Source: Rikenellaceae bacterium (GTDB taxonomy: Bacteria; Bacteroidota; Bacteroidia; Bacteroidales; UBA932). From it: DNA of 9,589 nucleotides. The notes beneath the pieces were generated by a model, which had not been told where the DNA came from, searched no databases, and worked only from the letters and a program-made list of their open reading frames with translations. The DNA is taken from contig CAAGIG010000002.1 in assembly GCA_900769885.1 (NCBI GenBank), forward strand, positions 1-9,589. Reading direction: 5' to 3'. This document shows positions 1 through 7,458 of this stretch, one piece after another (within the stretch, counting starts at the first letter, position 1; every line of letters begins with the position of its first letter). A program made the position numbers and the translations under genes.

Positions 1-50
1 CAAAATTAAGTATATTTTTGGATAATTAATCCCATTTCAAATACAACCAC

Positions 51-58
51 TATCTTTG
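51..58 (+). promoter_or_regulatory. Candidate -7 promoter element for the maturase-sulfatase operon
   Basis: TATCTTTG matches the Bacteroides primary-sigma -7 consensus TAnnTTTG and lies 45 bases before the maturase start. No good TTTG lies 19-21 bases upstream (TTAA at 26-29 is the nearest partner at 21 bases), so the -33 half is weak. A second match, TATTTTTG at 13-20, would have its -33 box outside the window. Confidence 0.4.
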
Positions 59-103
59 TAAGAAGAAGATAGTATTGTTTAATGCCCTGACTCCAAAAGC
101 GCT

Positions 104-1432
104 ATGAGCATCAATAACTCAAATACATTAGATATCAACGACATATCCAAGATACTTTCACAAAGGGCATTCGGAACTATGATTAAACCCATAGGGTCAA
201 GATGTAATCTAAACTGTACTTATTGCTACTACCTTCATAGGTATAAAAATCATTCACAAGGGACCTCCTTAATGTCCGAAGAGCTGCTGGAGGAATACAT
301 AAAACAATATATTGAGGCGCAACAAGTTGATACAGTGACTTTTTGCTGGCACGGTGGAGAGCCCACGCTTGCACCATTGGAATACTATAAAAATGCTATC
401 GAACTGCAAAAGAAGCACTCCTGCGGCAAGAAAATCATAAACACTTTCCAGACCAATGGTACACTAATCAATCTTGAATGGTGCAAATTCTTCAGAGAAA
501 ATGATATTCTGGTAGGTCTCTCGATAGATGGACCCAAAGAAATCCACGACTGCAACAGATATTGGACCAACGGAAAATCCTCTTTTGAAGCGGCACTGAA
601 ATCGGCACAACTATTCCACCAGACAGGGGTGGAATTCAATACTTTGACAACAGTCAACAAATACAATGAAGACAAAGGAAAAGAGATTTACACATTCCTG
701 AGAGATGTGGTTGGAAGCCGTTTTATGCAATTCTTGCCTGTAGCAGAATTGATTACACTAAATAATATAACGACTTCAGACCAGTTGCACAACCAAGAAA
801 AAACAGCCTCTGCAAATTTCAAAATAGCACAATACAACAATACCTCTGCCCAAATCTCCCCTTGGAGCGTAAGTTCCAAAGGATATGGAAAATTCCTCAC
901 AGATATTTTCGATCTGTGGGTGCAAAGGGATGTCGGAAACATTTTTGTCCAGATTTTCGATACCACCCTTGCCAATTGGTGCGGATATCCTCCGGGAGTA
1001 TGCACCCTTGGAGAGTATTGCTCTGATTCTCTGACAATTGAGAGCAATGGAGATGTATATCCCTGCGACCACTTTGCCTTTGAAGAGTACAAACTAGGCA
1101 ATATCACCCAAAATAGCTTGTCTGAAATCTACGATTTTCCCGAGAGAATTGAGTTTTCACTGGCAAAGAAAAAAGAGCTTTGCAATGATTGTCTGCAATG
1201 CAAATATCTGTTCGCCTGTCACGGAGAATGTCCCCAGCACAGATTCAGAAGTCAATCTGACAAGCCGACTAAAAGTTATCTTTGTCAGGGACTTAAAGAT
1301 TATTTTGAATATGTGGAGCCCTATATGGAATATATGAAAATGCTTCTCGAAAGGGGCCTTCCTCCTGCTCAAATTATGCAAGTCGCAAAGGAGTTCAAAA
1401 GAATAAAATTGATTGATACAAGATTGAAATAA
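104..1432 (+). CDS. Anaerobic sulfatase-maturating enzyme (radical SAM/SPASM)
   Basis: This enzyme converts the active-site Ser or Cys of a sulfatase to C-alpha-formylglycine in the cytoplasm, using S-adenosylmethionine and iron-sulfur clusters and no oxygen. The radical SAM cluster motif CX3CX2C is visible as C34, C38 and C41 (CNLNCTYCYY), followed by the glycine motif HGGEP near residue 83. The C-terminal third has the SPASM cysteine pattern for two auxiliary clusters, with C-D at 321-322 (YPCDHF) matching the catalytic-base aspartate next to a cluster cysteine in characterised anSMEs. At 442 residues it is somewhat longer than the usual 370-415, owing partly to about 25 extra N-terminal residues. 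No other start fits upstream: an ATG at 82 runs straight into a stop. The TAATG overlap with the next gene implies translational coupling with its likely substrate. The family call is secure; naming it chuR or anSME is convention. Confidence 0.95.
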   Translation: MSINNSNTLDINDISKILSQRAFGTMIKPIGSRCNLNCTYCYYLHRYKNHSQGTSLMSEELLEEYIKQYIEAQQVDTVTFCWHGGEPTLAPLEYYKNAIELQKKHSCGKKIINTFQTNGTLINLEWCKFFRENDILVGLSIDGPKEIHDCNRYWTNGKSSFEAALKSAQLFHQTGVEFNTLTTVNKYNEDKGKEIYTFLRDVVGSRFMQFLPVAELITLNNITTSDQLHNQEKTASANFKIAQYNNTSAQISPWSVSSKGYGKFLTDIFDLWVQRDVGNIFVQIFDTTLANWCGYPPGVCTLGEYCSDSLTIESNGDVYPCDHFAFEEYKLGNITQNSLSEIYDFPERIEFSLAKKKELCNDCLQCKYLFACHGECPQHRFRSQSDKPTKSYLCQGLKDYFEYVEPYMEYMKMLLERGLPPAQIMQVAKEFKRIKLIDTRLK

Positions 1433-2928
1433 TGGTTATGAAATCCCCCGTAAAACTCTTGAAATATGTACCACTGCTCCCCCTGTTGGCGAGTTGCAAC
1501 ACCTCGGAACAATCTCCGTCTCCGAATGTAATTTTTATCCTTTGCGATGACCTGGGCTATGGAGATTTGGGTTGCTATGGACAGCAATTCATTCATACTC
1601 CGAGACTTGACTCAATGGCAGCACAAGGTTTGCGTTTTACCCAGGCCTACTCCGGAAGTCCCGTCAGCGCCCCATCGAGGGCAACACTTATGACAGGACA
1701 ACACACCGGTCATACAGAGGTCAGAGGAAATAAGGAGTACTGGAAAGGGGTTCCAATGACACAATATGGGGTGAGTGAAGAATTTTCAATTGTGGGACAA
1801 CATCCTTACGATTCTGCAAGGATTATTCTTCCTGAACTGATGAAAAATCAAGGATATACAACAGGATTGTTCGGCAAATGGGCAGGGGGTTACGAAGGTT
1901 CACATTCCACTCCGGACAAACGGGGCATAGATGAGTTTTTCGGATACATTTGCCAATATCAGGCACATTTGTACTATCCTGACTTCTTGAACAGATACAG
2001 CAAATCTGCAGGAGACACCGCACTGAAAAGGGTAATTCTGGAGGAGAATATCCAATACAGACAAGACTCAGAAGAGTATTTCCAAAGAACCCAATATTCA
2101 GCAGATATCATTCATAAAGAGGCACTTGAATGGATTGATTCTCAAAATGGGGAGAAACCTTTCTTTGGGATGCTCACCTATACCCTCCCCCACGCAGAGT
2201 TGGTTCAGCCTAATGACTCATTGGTGCAATATTATCGGGACAAATTTGAAAATGACCCAGACTGGAAAGCCTGGTACGGTTGCAGATACCACAGCACACA
2301 GCAGACACACACCCAGTTTGCCGCAATGGTCTCACGATTGGACCAATATGTTGGAGAGATAATTGATTTGCTTAAGAAGAAAGGTTTGGACCGAAACACC
2401 ATTATATTCTTTACCAGCGACAACGGTCCTCACCAGGAAGGTGGTGGAGACCCATATTTCTTTGACAGCAATGGACCATTGAATGGGATCAAACGACAGA
2501 CATACGAAGGGGGAATTAGGGTTCCTATGATTGCCTATTGGCCAGAGAAAATTGAACAAGGAAGAGTATGCGACATTCCTATTGTATTCTATGACTTCTT
2601 GCCCACATTTGCAGAACTAACTGGTATTCAAAATATTGAATCAGATGGAATTTCAATCCTCCCTACACTTTTTGATAAAGAGACGAGAGAATTGGAGAAC
2701 AGAAAATTTCTGTATTGGGAGTTTGAGGAGACTGACCAGATTGCATTGAGAATGGGTGACTGGAAACTTATTTCCATCGCCGGAAAGCCACATTTGTACA
2801 ACCTTGCAGAGGATCCTTCGGAGCAAAATGACATTGTTTCATTGCACCCCGAACGGGTCAAAAAAATGATTGGAATCATCCGGAAACAACATTTTCCGAG
2901 CCCCCACTTCAAAGTGACGGTTCCTTAA
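1432..2928 (+). CDS. Serine-type sulfatase, lipoprotein (S1 family)
   Basis: A type I sulfatase that removes sulfate esters from a substrate, probably a sulfated glycan; the exact substrate cannot be read from sequence. An N-terminal lipoprotein signal ends in a lipobox LASC with C22, so the enzyme is exported and lipid-anchored. The modification motif is S79-A-P-S-R83 followed by TLMTG, so the formylglycine precursor is serine, which suits an anSME. Metal and sulfate ligands in view are D39-D40 (CDDLGYGD), K149 (FGKW), H254 (LPHAE), D330-N331 (SDNGPH) and K354 before QTYEGG. The histidine usual two residues after the GKW lysine (GKWHLG) is alanine here (GKWAGG), as in some other sulfatase subfamilies. 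The length, 498, is normal. The first ATG overlaps the maturase stop by one base; a second ATG six bases later (M3) is an equally possible start. No SusC/SusD or glycosidase neighbour is in the window. Confidence 0.94.
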   Translation: MVMKSPVKLLKYVPLLPLLASCNTSEQSPSPNVIFILCDDLGYGDLGCYGQQFIHTPRLDSMAAQGLRFTQAYSGSPVSAPSRATLMTGQHTGHTEVRGNKEYWKGVPMTQYGVSEEFSIVGQHPYDSARIILPELMKNQGYTTGLFGKWAGGYEGSHSTPDKRGIDEFFGYICQYQAHLYYPDFLNRYSKSAGDTALKRVILEENIQYRQDSEEYFQRTQYSADIIHKEALEWIDSQNGEKPFFGMLTYTLPHAELVQPNDSLVQYYRDKFENDPDWKAWYGCRYHSTQQTHTQFAAMVSRLDQYVGEIIDLLKKKGLDRNTIIFFTSDNGPHQEGGGDPYFFDSNGPLNGIKRQTYEGGIRVPMIAYWPEKIEQGRVCDIPIVFYDFLPTFAELTGIQNIESDGISILPTLFDKETRELENRKFLYWEFEETDQIALRMGDWKLISIAGKPHLYNLAEDPSEQNDIVSLHPERVKKMIGIIRKQHFPSPHFKVTVP

Positions 2929-2959
2929 GCCTTTTATGGACAACTGCAGAGATTGCCGG

Positions 2960-4867
2960 TTATTCAATATCAAGACGGTAAACCTCGTCGACACCCTTAA
3001 TGGTATAAATTGACTTGATTGCAGCGTCAAGTTCTCCTGCCGAACGGACAGTAAAATCGATAGTTGTAATAACAATTCTGTCAACTGTCTCTGTGACAAG
3101 TTTATTGATAAACAAATGCAATCTTTCTGTAATACAATCAATTACGTCAATCAAAAGATGATATCTGTCGACACTGCGGATTTGGACGCGGACAGGATAC
3201 TGAAACTTGTCATTCTCTTTGAAATCTACAGCCACAATTGAGTCCCCCTGATGGGATGCCATACGGATTGCACTGGGGCAGTTCCTCTTGTGAAGTGTGA
3301 TTGTACCGTCTGCAGATTTGAATCCGATAACCTCATCCTGAGGAAGAGGATGGCAATGGGGACATCTTTGATATTCGAGAGTAGAGAGAGTCGATATGTA
3401 ATTGAACAGTTGACGCTTGGCTTTAAAGGTCAAAACGTGATTAATCCACTCAGGATCGGGAAGGGAATTTTCATCAGTACCGATTTCTACACAATCTCCA
3501 CGATGGAGGACAGTTTTGACAGACATCAGCTTACCATTGATACGGGCATAAACAGCGTGCTTGCCGATATCACTGTGAATTTCGTAAGCAAAGTCCAGAG
3601 CTGTCGCCCCTTTGGGAAGGATAATACCTTGACCGTGAGGAGTAAAGGCCATAATATCATCATTGTAGAAAGAGGCAGTCACACCATCCATATAGTCCAT
3701 ATCCTTGCTATGGAATGCAACCTCGAGCAACACCCCTTTGAACTTTTTGAGCCATTGGGAAACATTGTCCTCAGTACGTTCAGCAGCACATCCCAGACGC
3801 GAATTGCGGACCATTTGCTCAGAAGATATGTGAATCTCCTCCCAGGTTCCCCGGTCGCTGAGCAATTTTACGTGAAAACTTTGATAACCATTCTCTTTGG
3901 GATTATCAATATAATTGACAACACTGCCCGGACGTTCCTTGAATACAGAGGTCAAATCGCTGTAAATCCAAATAGCATTTTTCTTTTCACAATCCTTGTC
4001 GAAAAGAGGTGTTCCTTGGGAATCTTCATTGCTCAATGAGCCATAAACAATACGGATATAGTATTTACCATCGACGTGACCGAAGTCACATCCCAACGAC
4101 TGCATTTTGCGCCATATACTATAAGGAGTCCTGTATCTTATTTCTGCGTAAACATTTTGGTTCAAAGGACTTAGAGCCTCCTTTATTTTTTCCACAAATG
4201 GTTCCACATTAATCTTATTATCCTCTTTTTCCTTTGCCATCAATGCCTCAATTTGAGAATATTCGCGGGGACAACGATAACGGAAAGAGAGATTTTCAAG
4301 TTCACTTTTGATATGATACAAACCGAGACGATTTGCCAAAGGGGCATAAAAATAATCGGTCTCCCCGGCAATTTTCATCTGCTTGTCAGCACGCATACTG
4401 TCCAAAGTACGCATATTGTGCAAACGGTCAGCCAACTTGATAAGAATAGCTCGGACATCATATTGCACCGAAGCCAAAATCTGACGATAATTGTCCACTT
4501 GCTTCGACTTTTCACTGCTCGCCTTCTTTTGCTTTGTAACCACATTGACCAAAAATGCCACATCATTCCCAAACTTCTCACGAATCTCATCGATTGTTGT
4601 ATCAGTATCCTCCACCACATCGTGCAAAAATGCAGCAATCACAGGATTTGCCCCCAATTCCAACTCTTTGGCCACAATCGTAGCAACAGCTATCGGATGG
4701 ATAATATAAGGTTCTCCTGTTTTACGGCGTTGCTCCTTATGTGCCTCAGCTGCAAAAGCATAAGCCTCCCTCACACGCACCATATCCTCATCGGGAATTC
4801 TCCCCTGCATATTTGCAAACAACGAGTTAATCTGCTCATCAATACGAGCCTGGTAGATGTCATTCAT
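2960..4867 (-). CDS. Rel/SpoT-family (p)ppGpp hydrolase with degenerate synthetase domain
   Basis: A long RSH protein of the stringent response. Numbering here counts from the GTG at 4876; the ATG at 4867 is residue 4 and the more likely start, because the GTG sits directly on the AAAGAA that would be its ribosome site. Domains in order: HD hydrolase (about 30-205) with H60, H85-D86, E89-D90 and D150 all present; synthetase region (about 225-370); TGS (about 395-455); a Cys-rich zinc-finger-type domain (CPHCHP near 495, then a later HKRNC); and C-terminal ACT. In the synthetase region R247 and the YSIWRKM core survive. The substrate lysine is R249, the Mg-binding aspartate (D264 of the streptococcal Rel) aligns with G270, the EIQIRT stretch reads EIHISS, and AAHW reads AAER. 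So hydrolysis is likely and synthesis doubtful. It is 635-638 residues, shorter than the usual 700-750. It has its own promoter and converges on the sulfatase gene with 31 bases between, where no terminator is evident. Confidence 0.92.
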   Translation of the reverse strand: MNDIYQARIDEQINSLFANMQGRIPDEDMVRVREAYAFAAEAHKEQRRKTGEPYIIHPIAVATIVAKELELGANPVIAAFLHDVVEDTDTTIDEIREKFGNDVAFLVNVVTKQKKASSEKSKQVDNYRQILASVQYDVRAILIKLADRLHNMRTLDSMRADKQMKIAGETDYFYAPLANRLGLYHIKSELENLSFRYRCPREYSQIEALMAKEKEDNKINVEPFVEKIKEALSPLNQNVYAEIRYRTPYSIWRKMQSLGCDFGHVDGKYYIRIVYGSLSNEDSQGTPLFDKDCEKKNAIWIYSDLTSVFKERPGSVVNYIDNPKENGYQSFHVKLLSDRGTWEEIHISSEQMVRNSRLGCAAERTEDNVSQWLKKFKGVLLEVAFHSKDMDYMDGVTASFYNDDIMAFTPHGQGIILPKGATALDFAYEIHSDIGKHAVYARINGKLMSVKTVLHRGDCVEIGTDENSLPDPEWINHVLTFKAKRQLFNYISTLSTLEYQRCPHCHPLPQDEVIGFKSADGTITLHKRNCPSAIRMASHQGDSIVAVDFKENDKFQYPVRVQIRSVDRYHLLIDVIDCITERLHLFINKLVTETVDRIVITTIDFTVRSAGELDAAIKSIYTIKGVDEVYRLDIE

Positions 4868-4933
4868 AACGGTCACTTCTTTAAATTACATATCAAAAAG
4901 CGTTTCGTCACTCAAGAAATAGGCGAAGCAATG

Positions 4934-4964
4934 CAAATATATTATTTGAAAATAAGAAATCAAA
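4934..4964 (-). promoter_or_regulatory. Bacteroides-type promoter of the Rel/SpoT gene
   Basis: On the minus strand, TTTG (4964-4961), a 19-base spacer and TATATTTG (4941-4934) match the Bacteroides -33/-7 consensus TTTG-N19-21-TAnnTTTG exactly. Transcription should start near 4927, giving a leader of about 60 bases before the ATG at 4867. Confidence 0.7.
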
Positions 4965-5167
4965 CAAATAAGTTCACTTTTCACAGCCTGCAGAATCTTC
5001 CACCAATTCCACAACCATCCTGAACCTCCACTGACAGACCTAAACACCCCCATATCCCTTAACCCACTCAAGGAAATCGCCCGGCAATGAAGCGTGTACA
5101 ATCTCACAATGCAGTCACCACCACTCCACACCTAAAACTCGGTTTTTATTCAAAAATTACTCTGTAC

Positions 5168-5194
5168 TGCATAAAATAGTATGTTTTTTATGCA
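5168..5194. repeat. Perfect 9-bp inverted repeat, possible terminator or operator
   Basis: TGCATAAAA (5168-5176) and TTTTATGCA (5186-5194) are exact reverse complements around a 9-base loop. It lies 78 bases after the DUF1810 stop on the minus strand and more than 200 bases before the rel promoter. The stem is AT-rich, so it would be a weak intrinsic terminator; a protein-binding site is the alternative. Confidence 0.4.
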
Positions 5195-5271
5195 ATATGC
5201 AGCGCAATCATAAATAAAACAATTGTCAACAAAGGGCAATAATCCCACGCTTTAATTGTTTGTTTTTGTTG

Positions 5272-5709
5272 TCACAATAATTTCTTCATTGTGATTTCGC
5301 AACGCTCCCCATTATAAAATGTATCGAGCACCTCGCGAAATATATCATTGGGAGAAAGAATATCGAACATTGTCATTGAGGAGCGTACTTTAACAGCATC
5401 AATTTCTCCAAAGATTGACAATGCACTCTTATCTTTGTGCTCAAGCAGTGCTTTGGTAATCTCTCTAATCCTTGCTCCAAGAATCGGGTGATCAAGATAG
5501 CATTGAGCCTCTACCCTGTCGGCAATTCCATAATAATAAGCCGTACTGCTACGTCCCAAACACCTCAACTGCGGGAATATGTACCATATCCAATGGCCGG
5601 TCTTCTTTCCATTTAGAACTTCCTCCAAAGCATCATTATAACCGCAGAAAAACGGATTCGCCTGTGCTTCAATAAAACGGTTGATATCTGTTTCAGGTAA
5701 ATTTATCAT
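5272..5709 (-). CDS. DUF1810 family protein
   Basis: A 145-residue soluble protein that I recognise as DUF1810 by its signature stretches in order: RFIEAQ (11-16), GHWIWYIFPQL (38-48), a middle part with LDHPILGARI, and then IFGEIDAVKVRSSMTMF. The length matches the family's usual 140-150 residues, so it is complete. The family's biochemical role is not established to my knowledge; some members are mislabelled calpastatin in databases. The start is an ATG behind an AT-rich leader, with no strong Shine-Dalgarno site, as is usual in Bacteroidales. It follows the two-TM membrane protein gene by 112 bases on the same strand and may have its own promoter, though no clean -33/-7 pair is seen. There is no sign of damage. 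Confidence 0.88.
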   Translation of the reverse strand: MINLPETDINRFIEAQANPFFCGYNDALEEVLNGKKTGHWIWYIFPQLRCLGRSSTAYYYGIADRVEAQCYLDHPILGARIREITKALLEHKDKSALSIFGEIDAVKVRSSMTMFDILSPNDIFREVLDTFYNGERCEITMKKLL

Positions 5710-5821
5710 AATGAATTTATATTAAAAATACTAATAACATCCTTAACCTCAACAAGGTAGGCAAAAATCAAAAATTAAATTGCAATCAATCTATCGCTAT
5801 ATTTTGTATTGGTTCAAAGTC

Positions 5822-6424
5822 TCAATAACCAGCACTCTTATCATTATGCATCTTTTGTTTCTTGCATTTTCGAACAATGGTTTTAATCAGCAGAATTATC
5901 CCCAAAACAAGCAGTATGATAACCACAAGAAAAATCAACAGAAAACTCAATACGAAATCCTCCACCCCTTCTTCCTCAACAACATAATATTCAACATTTG
6001 AATGATCTTTGTATATATGACAACATATACAATAAATACCACCCCTATTCCACGCATCGTCAAGATATTCATAACAACCGGCTGTCTTATCTTTATGCCA
6101 ATAAATAGTGTCTGTCTGGCATTTTATTTCTAATTGCTGAATACATTCATCTGACAATTCCTCTGCGAAAACAGAGAAGTGTCCAAACAAATCCCAACGC
6201 GAAGTACCTCTTTCCAAATTATCCCAGGACTCAACTGAGGTAATATCTGGCAAATCAAATTTTGTTATTTTCTCGATATTCGTAGGATCTTGGGCCAATC
6301 GATGATGTGGAGAAAATAAACCTGCTCGGAGTGCGACAATCAATAACACGGAGGATACTATCACACCAACCCAAAGCAGTAGATATATCTTTAAAAACAT
6401 TTTCATTTTCATTTTCATTTTCAT
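5822..6424 (-). CDS. Two-TM membrane protein with (Met-Lys)n start, function unknown
   Basis: A 200-residue protein I cannot assign. It begins MKMKMKMKM, then has a membrane segment at about 10-33, a domain of about 120 residues (34-156), a second membrane segment at about 157-181, and a basic tail (KTIVRKCKKQK). By the positive-inside rule both ends are cytoplasmic and the middle domain is outside. That domain has six cysteines (94, 102, 117, 132, 134, 135), which could form disulfides or bind metal. Five in-frame ATGs can serve as start. The first, at 6424, is best placed, with AAGGA about 9 bases upstream inside the end of the ykvA-like gene, only 6 bases away. This implies translational coupling and shared transcription with that gene. 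Remnants of a second copy seem to lie at 7459-7490. Confidence 0.75.
   Translation of the reverse strand: MKMKMKMKMFLKIYLLLWVGVIVSSVLLIVALRAGLFSPHHRLAQDPTNIEKITKFDLPDITSVESWDNLERGTSRWDLFGHFSVFAEELSDECIQQLEIKCQTDTIYWHKDKTAGCYEYLDDAWNRGGIYCICCHIYKDHSNVEYYVVEEEGVEDFVLSFLLIFLVVIILLVLGIILLIKTIVRKCKKQKMHNDKSAGY
6398..6424 (-). repeat. Hexanucleotide tandem repeat (ATGAAA) at the start codon
   Basis: ATGAAA is repeated four times and followed by one more ATG, giving five in-frame start codons. Because the unit is six bases, gain or loss of copies adds or removes Met-Lys pairs and keeps the frame. It would alter the number of starts and the distance from the ribosome site to the last ATG. Confidence 0.9.
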
Positions 6425-6430
6425 ATTCTT

Positions 6431-6865
6431 TTATCCTTCTACCAGTTCATACTCAACACCAAACCAATCGTTGAGAGTCTCCTCAACCTTCGCCTCAACA
6501 TCGGGAGTGATCCGGGCCTTTATCTTTTTATAAACATAAAAAACTGCCACACCATCATCCAGAACCCCTAAAACTTTATAAACTGCTTTAGGAATAAAAT
6601 CTACCGGGACAATAGTATAAATAATCGCAGCATAAATCAACACCTTGTCAAGAGTTGAAGTCTGCTCATCATCCATAACATAATAAAACTGCAACAACGG
6701 ACGGGCAGCCGCACGTCCAACCTTAACAGCCCAAGGATGCATCCTTTCCTTCAAATCCTTGATTTTTCCAGTCAAATCAATATTCTTGACCTTCTCCAAA
6801 AGCGGCTTAACATCCTTGCCCATAATCATATAAGCAAGAATCAAAAGTGAAATTGTAATCAACAT
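6431..6865 (-). CDS. YkvA/DUF1232 family membrane-associated protein
   Basis: A 144-residue protein with a hydrophobic N-terminus (1-15) that likely anchors it in the inner membrane, a charged linker, and a DUF1232 domain at about 70-115. The hallmark is VPVDFIP (86-92) followed by LDDG (102-105). The molecular role of this family is not known to me. The ATG at 6865 follows an AT-rich leader that is also present, nearly unchanged, at 9233-9270. That conservation suggests the leader carries the promoter and ribosome site, although no exact TAnnTTTG is seen; TATATTAT is the nearest candidate. The gene ends 6 bases before the two-TM membrane protein and its final codons contain that gene's ribosome site. 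It is intact, unlike its relative at 8994-9232. Confidence 0.86.
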   Translation of the reverse strand: MLITISLLILAYMIMGKDVKPLLEKVKNIDLTGKIKDLKERMHPWAVKVGRAAARPLLQFYYVMDDEQTSTLDKVLIYAAIIYTIVPVDFIPKAVYKVLGVLDDGVAVFYVYKKIKARITPDVEAKVEETLNDWFGVEYELVEG

Positions 6866-6903
6866 ATTGCTTAAATTTTATTGTTCGTTTTATAATATAG
6901 AGT
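6801..6903 (-). repeat. 103-bp direct repeat, copy 1 (leader and 5' end of ykvA-like gene)
   Basis: Matches 9168-9270 in the same orientation at 99 of 103 positions with no gaps. It covers about 38 bases before the ATG and the first 22 codons. Outside these limits similarity falls abruptly upstream and only protein-level similarity remains downstream. Confidence 0.93.
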
Positions 6904-6926
6904 GTCATTATAGAAAAATCTATCTT

Positions 6927-7349
6927 CTACTCATCTAAATTGCACATTTTATGCGACAATTCGTTTAGGCAATACTTGCAAGTTTCATAAAACGACTCGT
7001 CAAGACGCATCTCGACTATTTCCTGATAACGTGCTTGTAATGCTTGCGTACTGAACTTTTCAGGTTCTTCGGCATACATCTTTTGCAATATGTACCAATC
7101 TCGCCACTTTAAGAAGTGGAAAGCCAAAAATTTAGACAACCACAATGGATATCCAGGACTAATTGTATTGTCATCGAACTCAACCATTTTTCTCCTAACA
7201 ACTTCAAAGCCTTCGTAGATGGTGTCATATGCAATACTCTTTTCGACAATTCCTTTAAGTAGTTTTATTGCTTGCATTTCCACCTCTTGATACTTTGGTG
7301 AAGTCTTAACAAACTCCCCAAATGTGTCATTTATGTAATCGTAACTCAT
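6927..7349 (-). CDS. Hypothetical protein, 140 residues
   Basis: I do not recognise this protein. It appears soluble, with no signal peptide or membrane segment, mostly helical and acidic at both ends. An aromatic-rich patch in the middle (WLSKFLAFHFLKWRDWY, about 79-95) suggests a hydrophobic core or interface. Three cysteines lie near the C-terminus (two as CKYC, one as KMC), too few and too irregular for a confident zinc site. The ATG at 7349 follows AT-rich DNA with no obvious Shine-Dalgarno site. It lies 61 bases before the ykvA-like gene on the same strand and could be cotranscribed with it. Codon use looks like that of its neighbours and there are no internal stops, so I take it as a real gene. 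A small accessory or immunity-type protein is one possibility, but nothing in the sequence shows it. Confidence 0.65.
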   Translation of the reverse strand: MSYDYINDTFGEFVKTSPKYQEVEMQAIKLLKGIVEKSIAYDTIYEGFEVVRRKMVEFDDNTISPGYPLWLSKFLAFHFLKWRDWYILQKMYAEEPEKFSTQALQARYQEIVEMRLDESFYETCKYCLNELSHKMCNLDE

Positions 7350-7370
7350 ATAGTTTTTTTATTCCATCAT

Positions 7371-7418
7371 TTACTCTTCATCTTTCACCGGCATCTCATC
7401 AGCAATCTTTGCACCAAA
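7371..7418 (-). pseudogene. Possible C-terminal coding remnant upstream of the 140-residue gene
   Basis: A 16-codon open stretch reads FGAKIADEMPVKDEE then stop, and has the acidic look of a protein C-terminus. A TAG lies immediately before it in frame. No start or family can be given, so this is a weak call. Confidence 0.2.
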
Positions 7419-7458
7419 CTAATCTATTCCATATATCAAATTCCGTACTAAATCCTTT

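Larger units (their letters stand above)
4868..5271. other. Gap of about 400 bases without a convincing gene
   Basis: This gap holds the Rel leader and promoter, a G-rich (minus strand) stretch from about 4990 to 5145, and an AT-rich part with inverted repeats. On the minus strand the runs GGG (5082-5080), GGG (5065-5063), GGG (5058-5056) and GGGGG (5051-5047) could form a G-quadruplex with one long loop. AAACAATT (5217-5224) and AATTGTTT (5254-5261) form a second, loose inverted repeat just past the DUF1810 stop. Short reading frames across the gap lack family resemblance. Confidence 0.5.

Noticed and set aside
688..1107. 139-codon frame on the minus strand
   Set aside because: It is antisense to the SPASM part of the maturase, where the cysteine pattern proves the plus-strand reading.
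2929..2959. Terminator between the convergent sulfatase and rel genes
   Set aside because: The 31-base gap has no stable GC stem followed by a T run on either strand.
3251..4039. 262-codon open frame on the plus strand
   Set aside because: It lies wholly antisense to the Rel/SpoT gene, whose domains run through in the other direction, and it shows no family resemblance.
4253..5023. 256-codon open frame on the plus strand
   Set aside because: It is antisense to the conserved HD domain of Rel and runs through its promoter; composition is that of a shadow frame.
4886..5131. 81-codon frame on the minus strand upstream of rel
   Set aside because: It runs across the consensus rel promoter and has a Cys/Trp-rich, unstructured composition with no recognisable domain.
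5168..5194. Hairpin as a firm intrinsic terminator of DUF1810
   Set aside because: The stem is AT-rich and 78 bases beyond the stop, so it is listed only as an inverted repeat of uncertain role.
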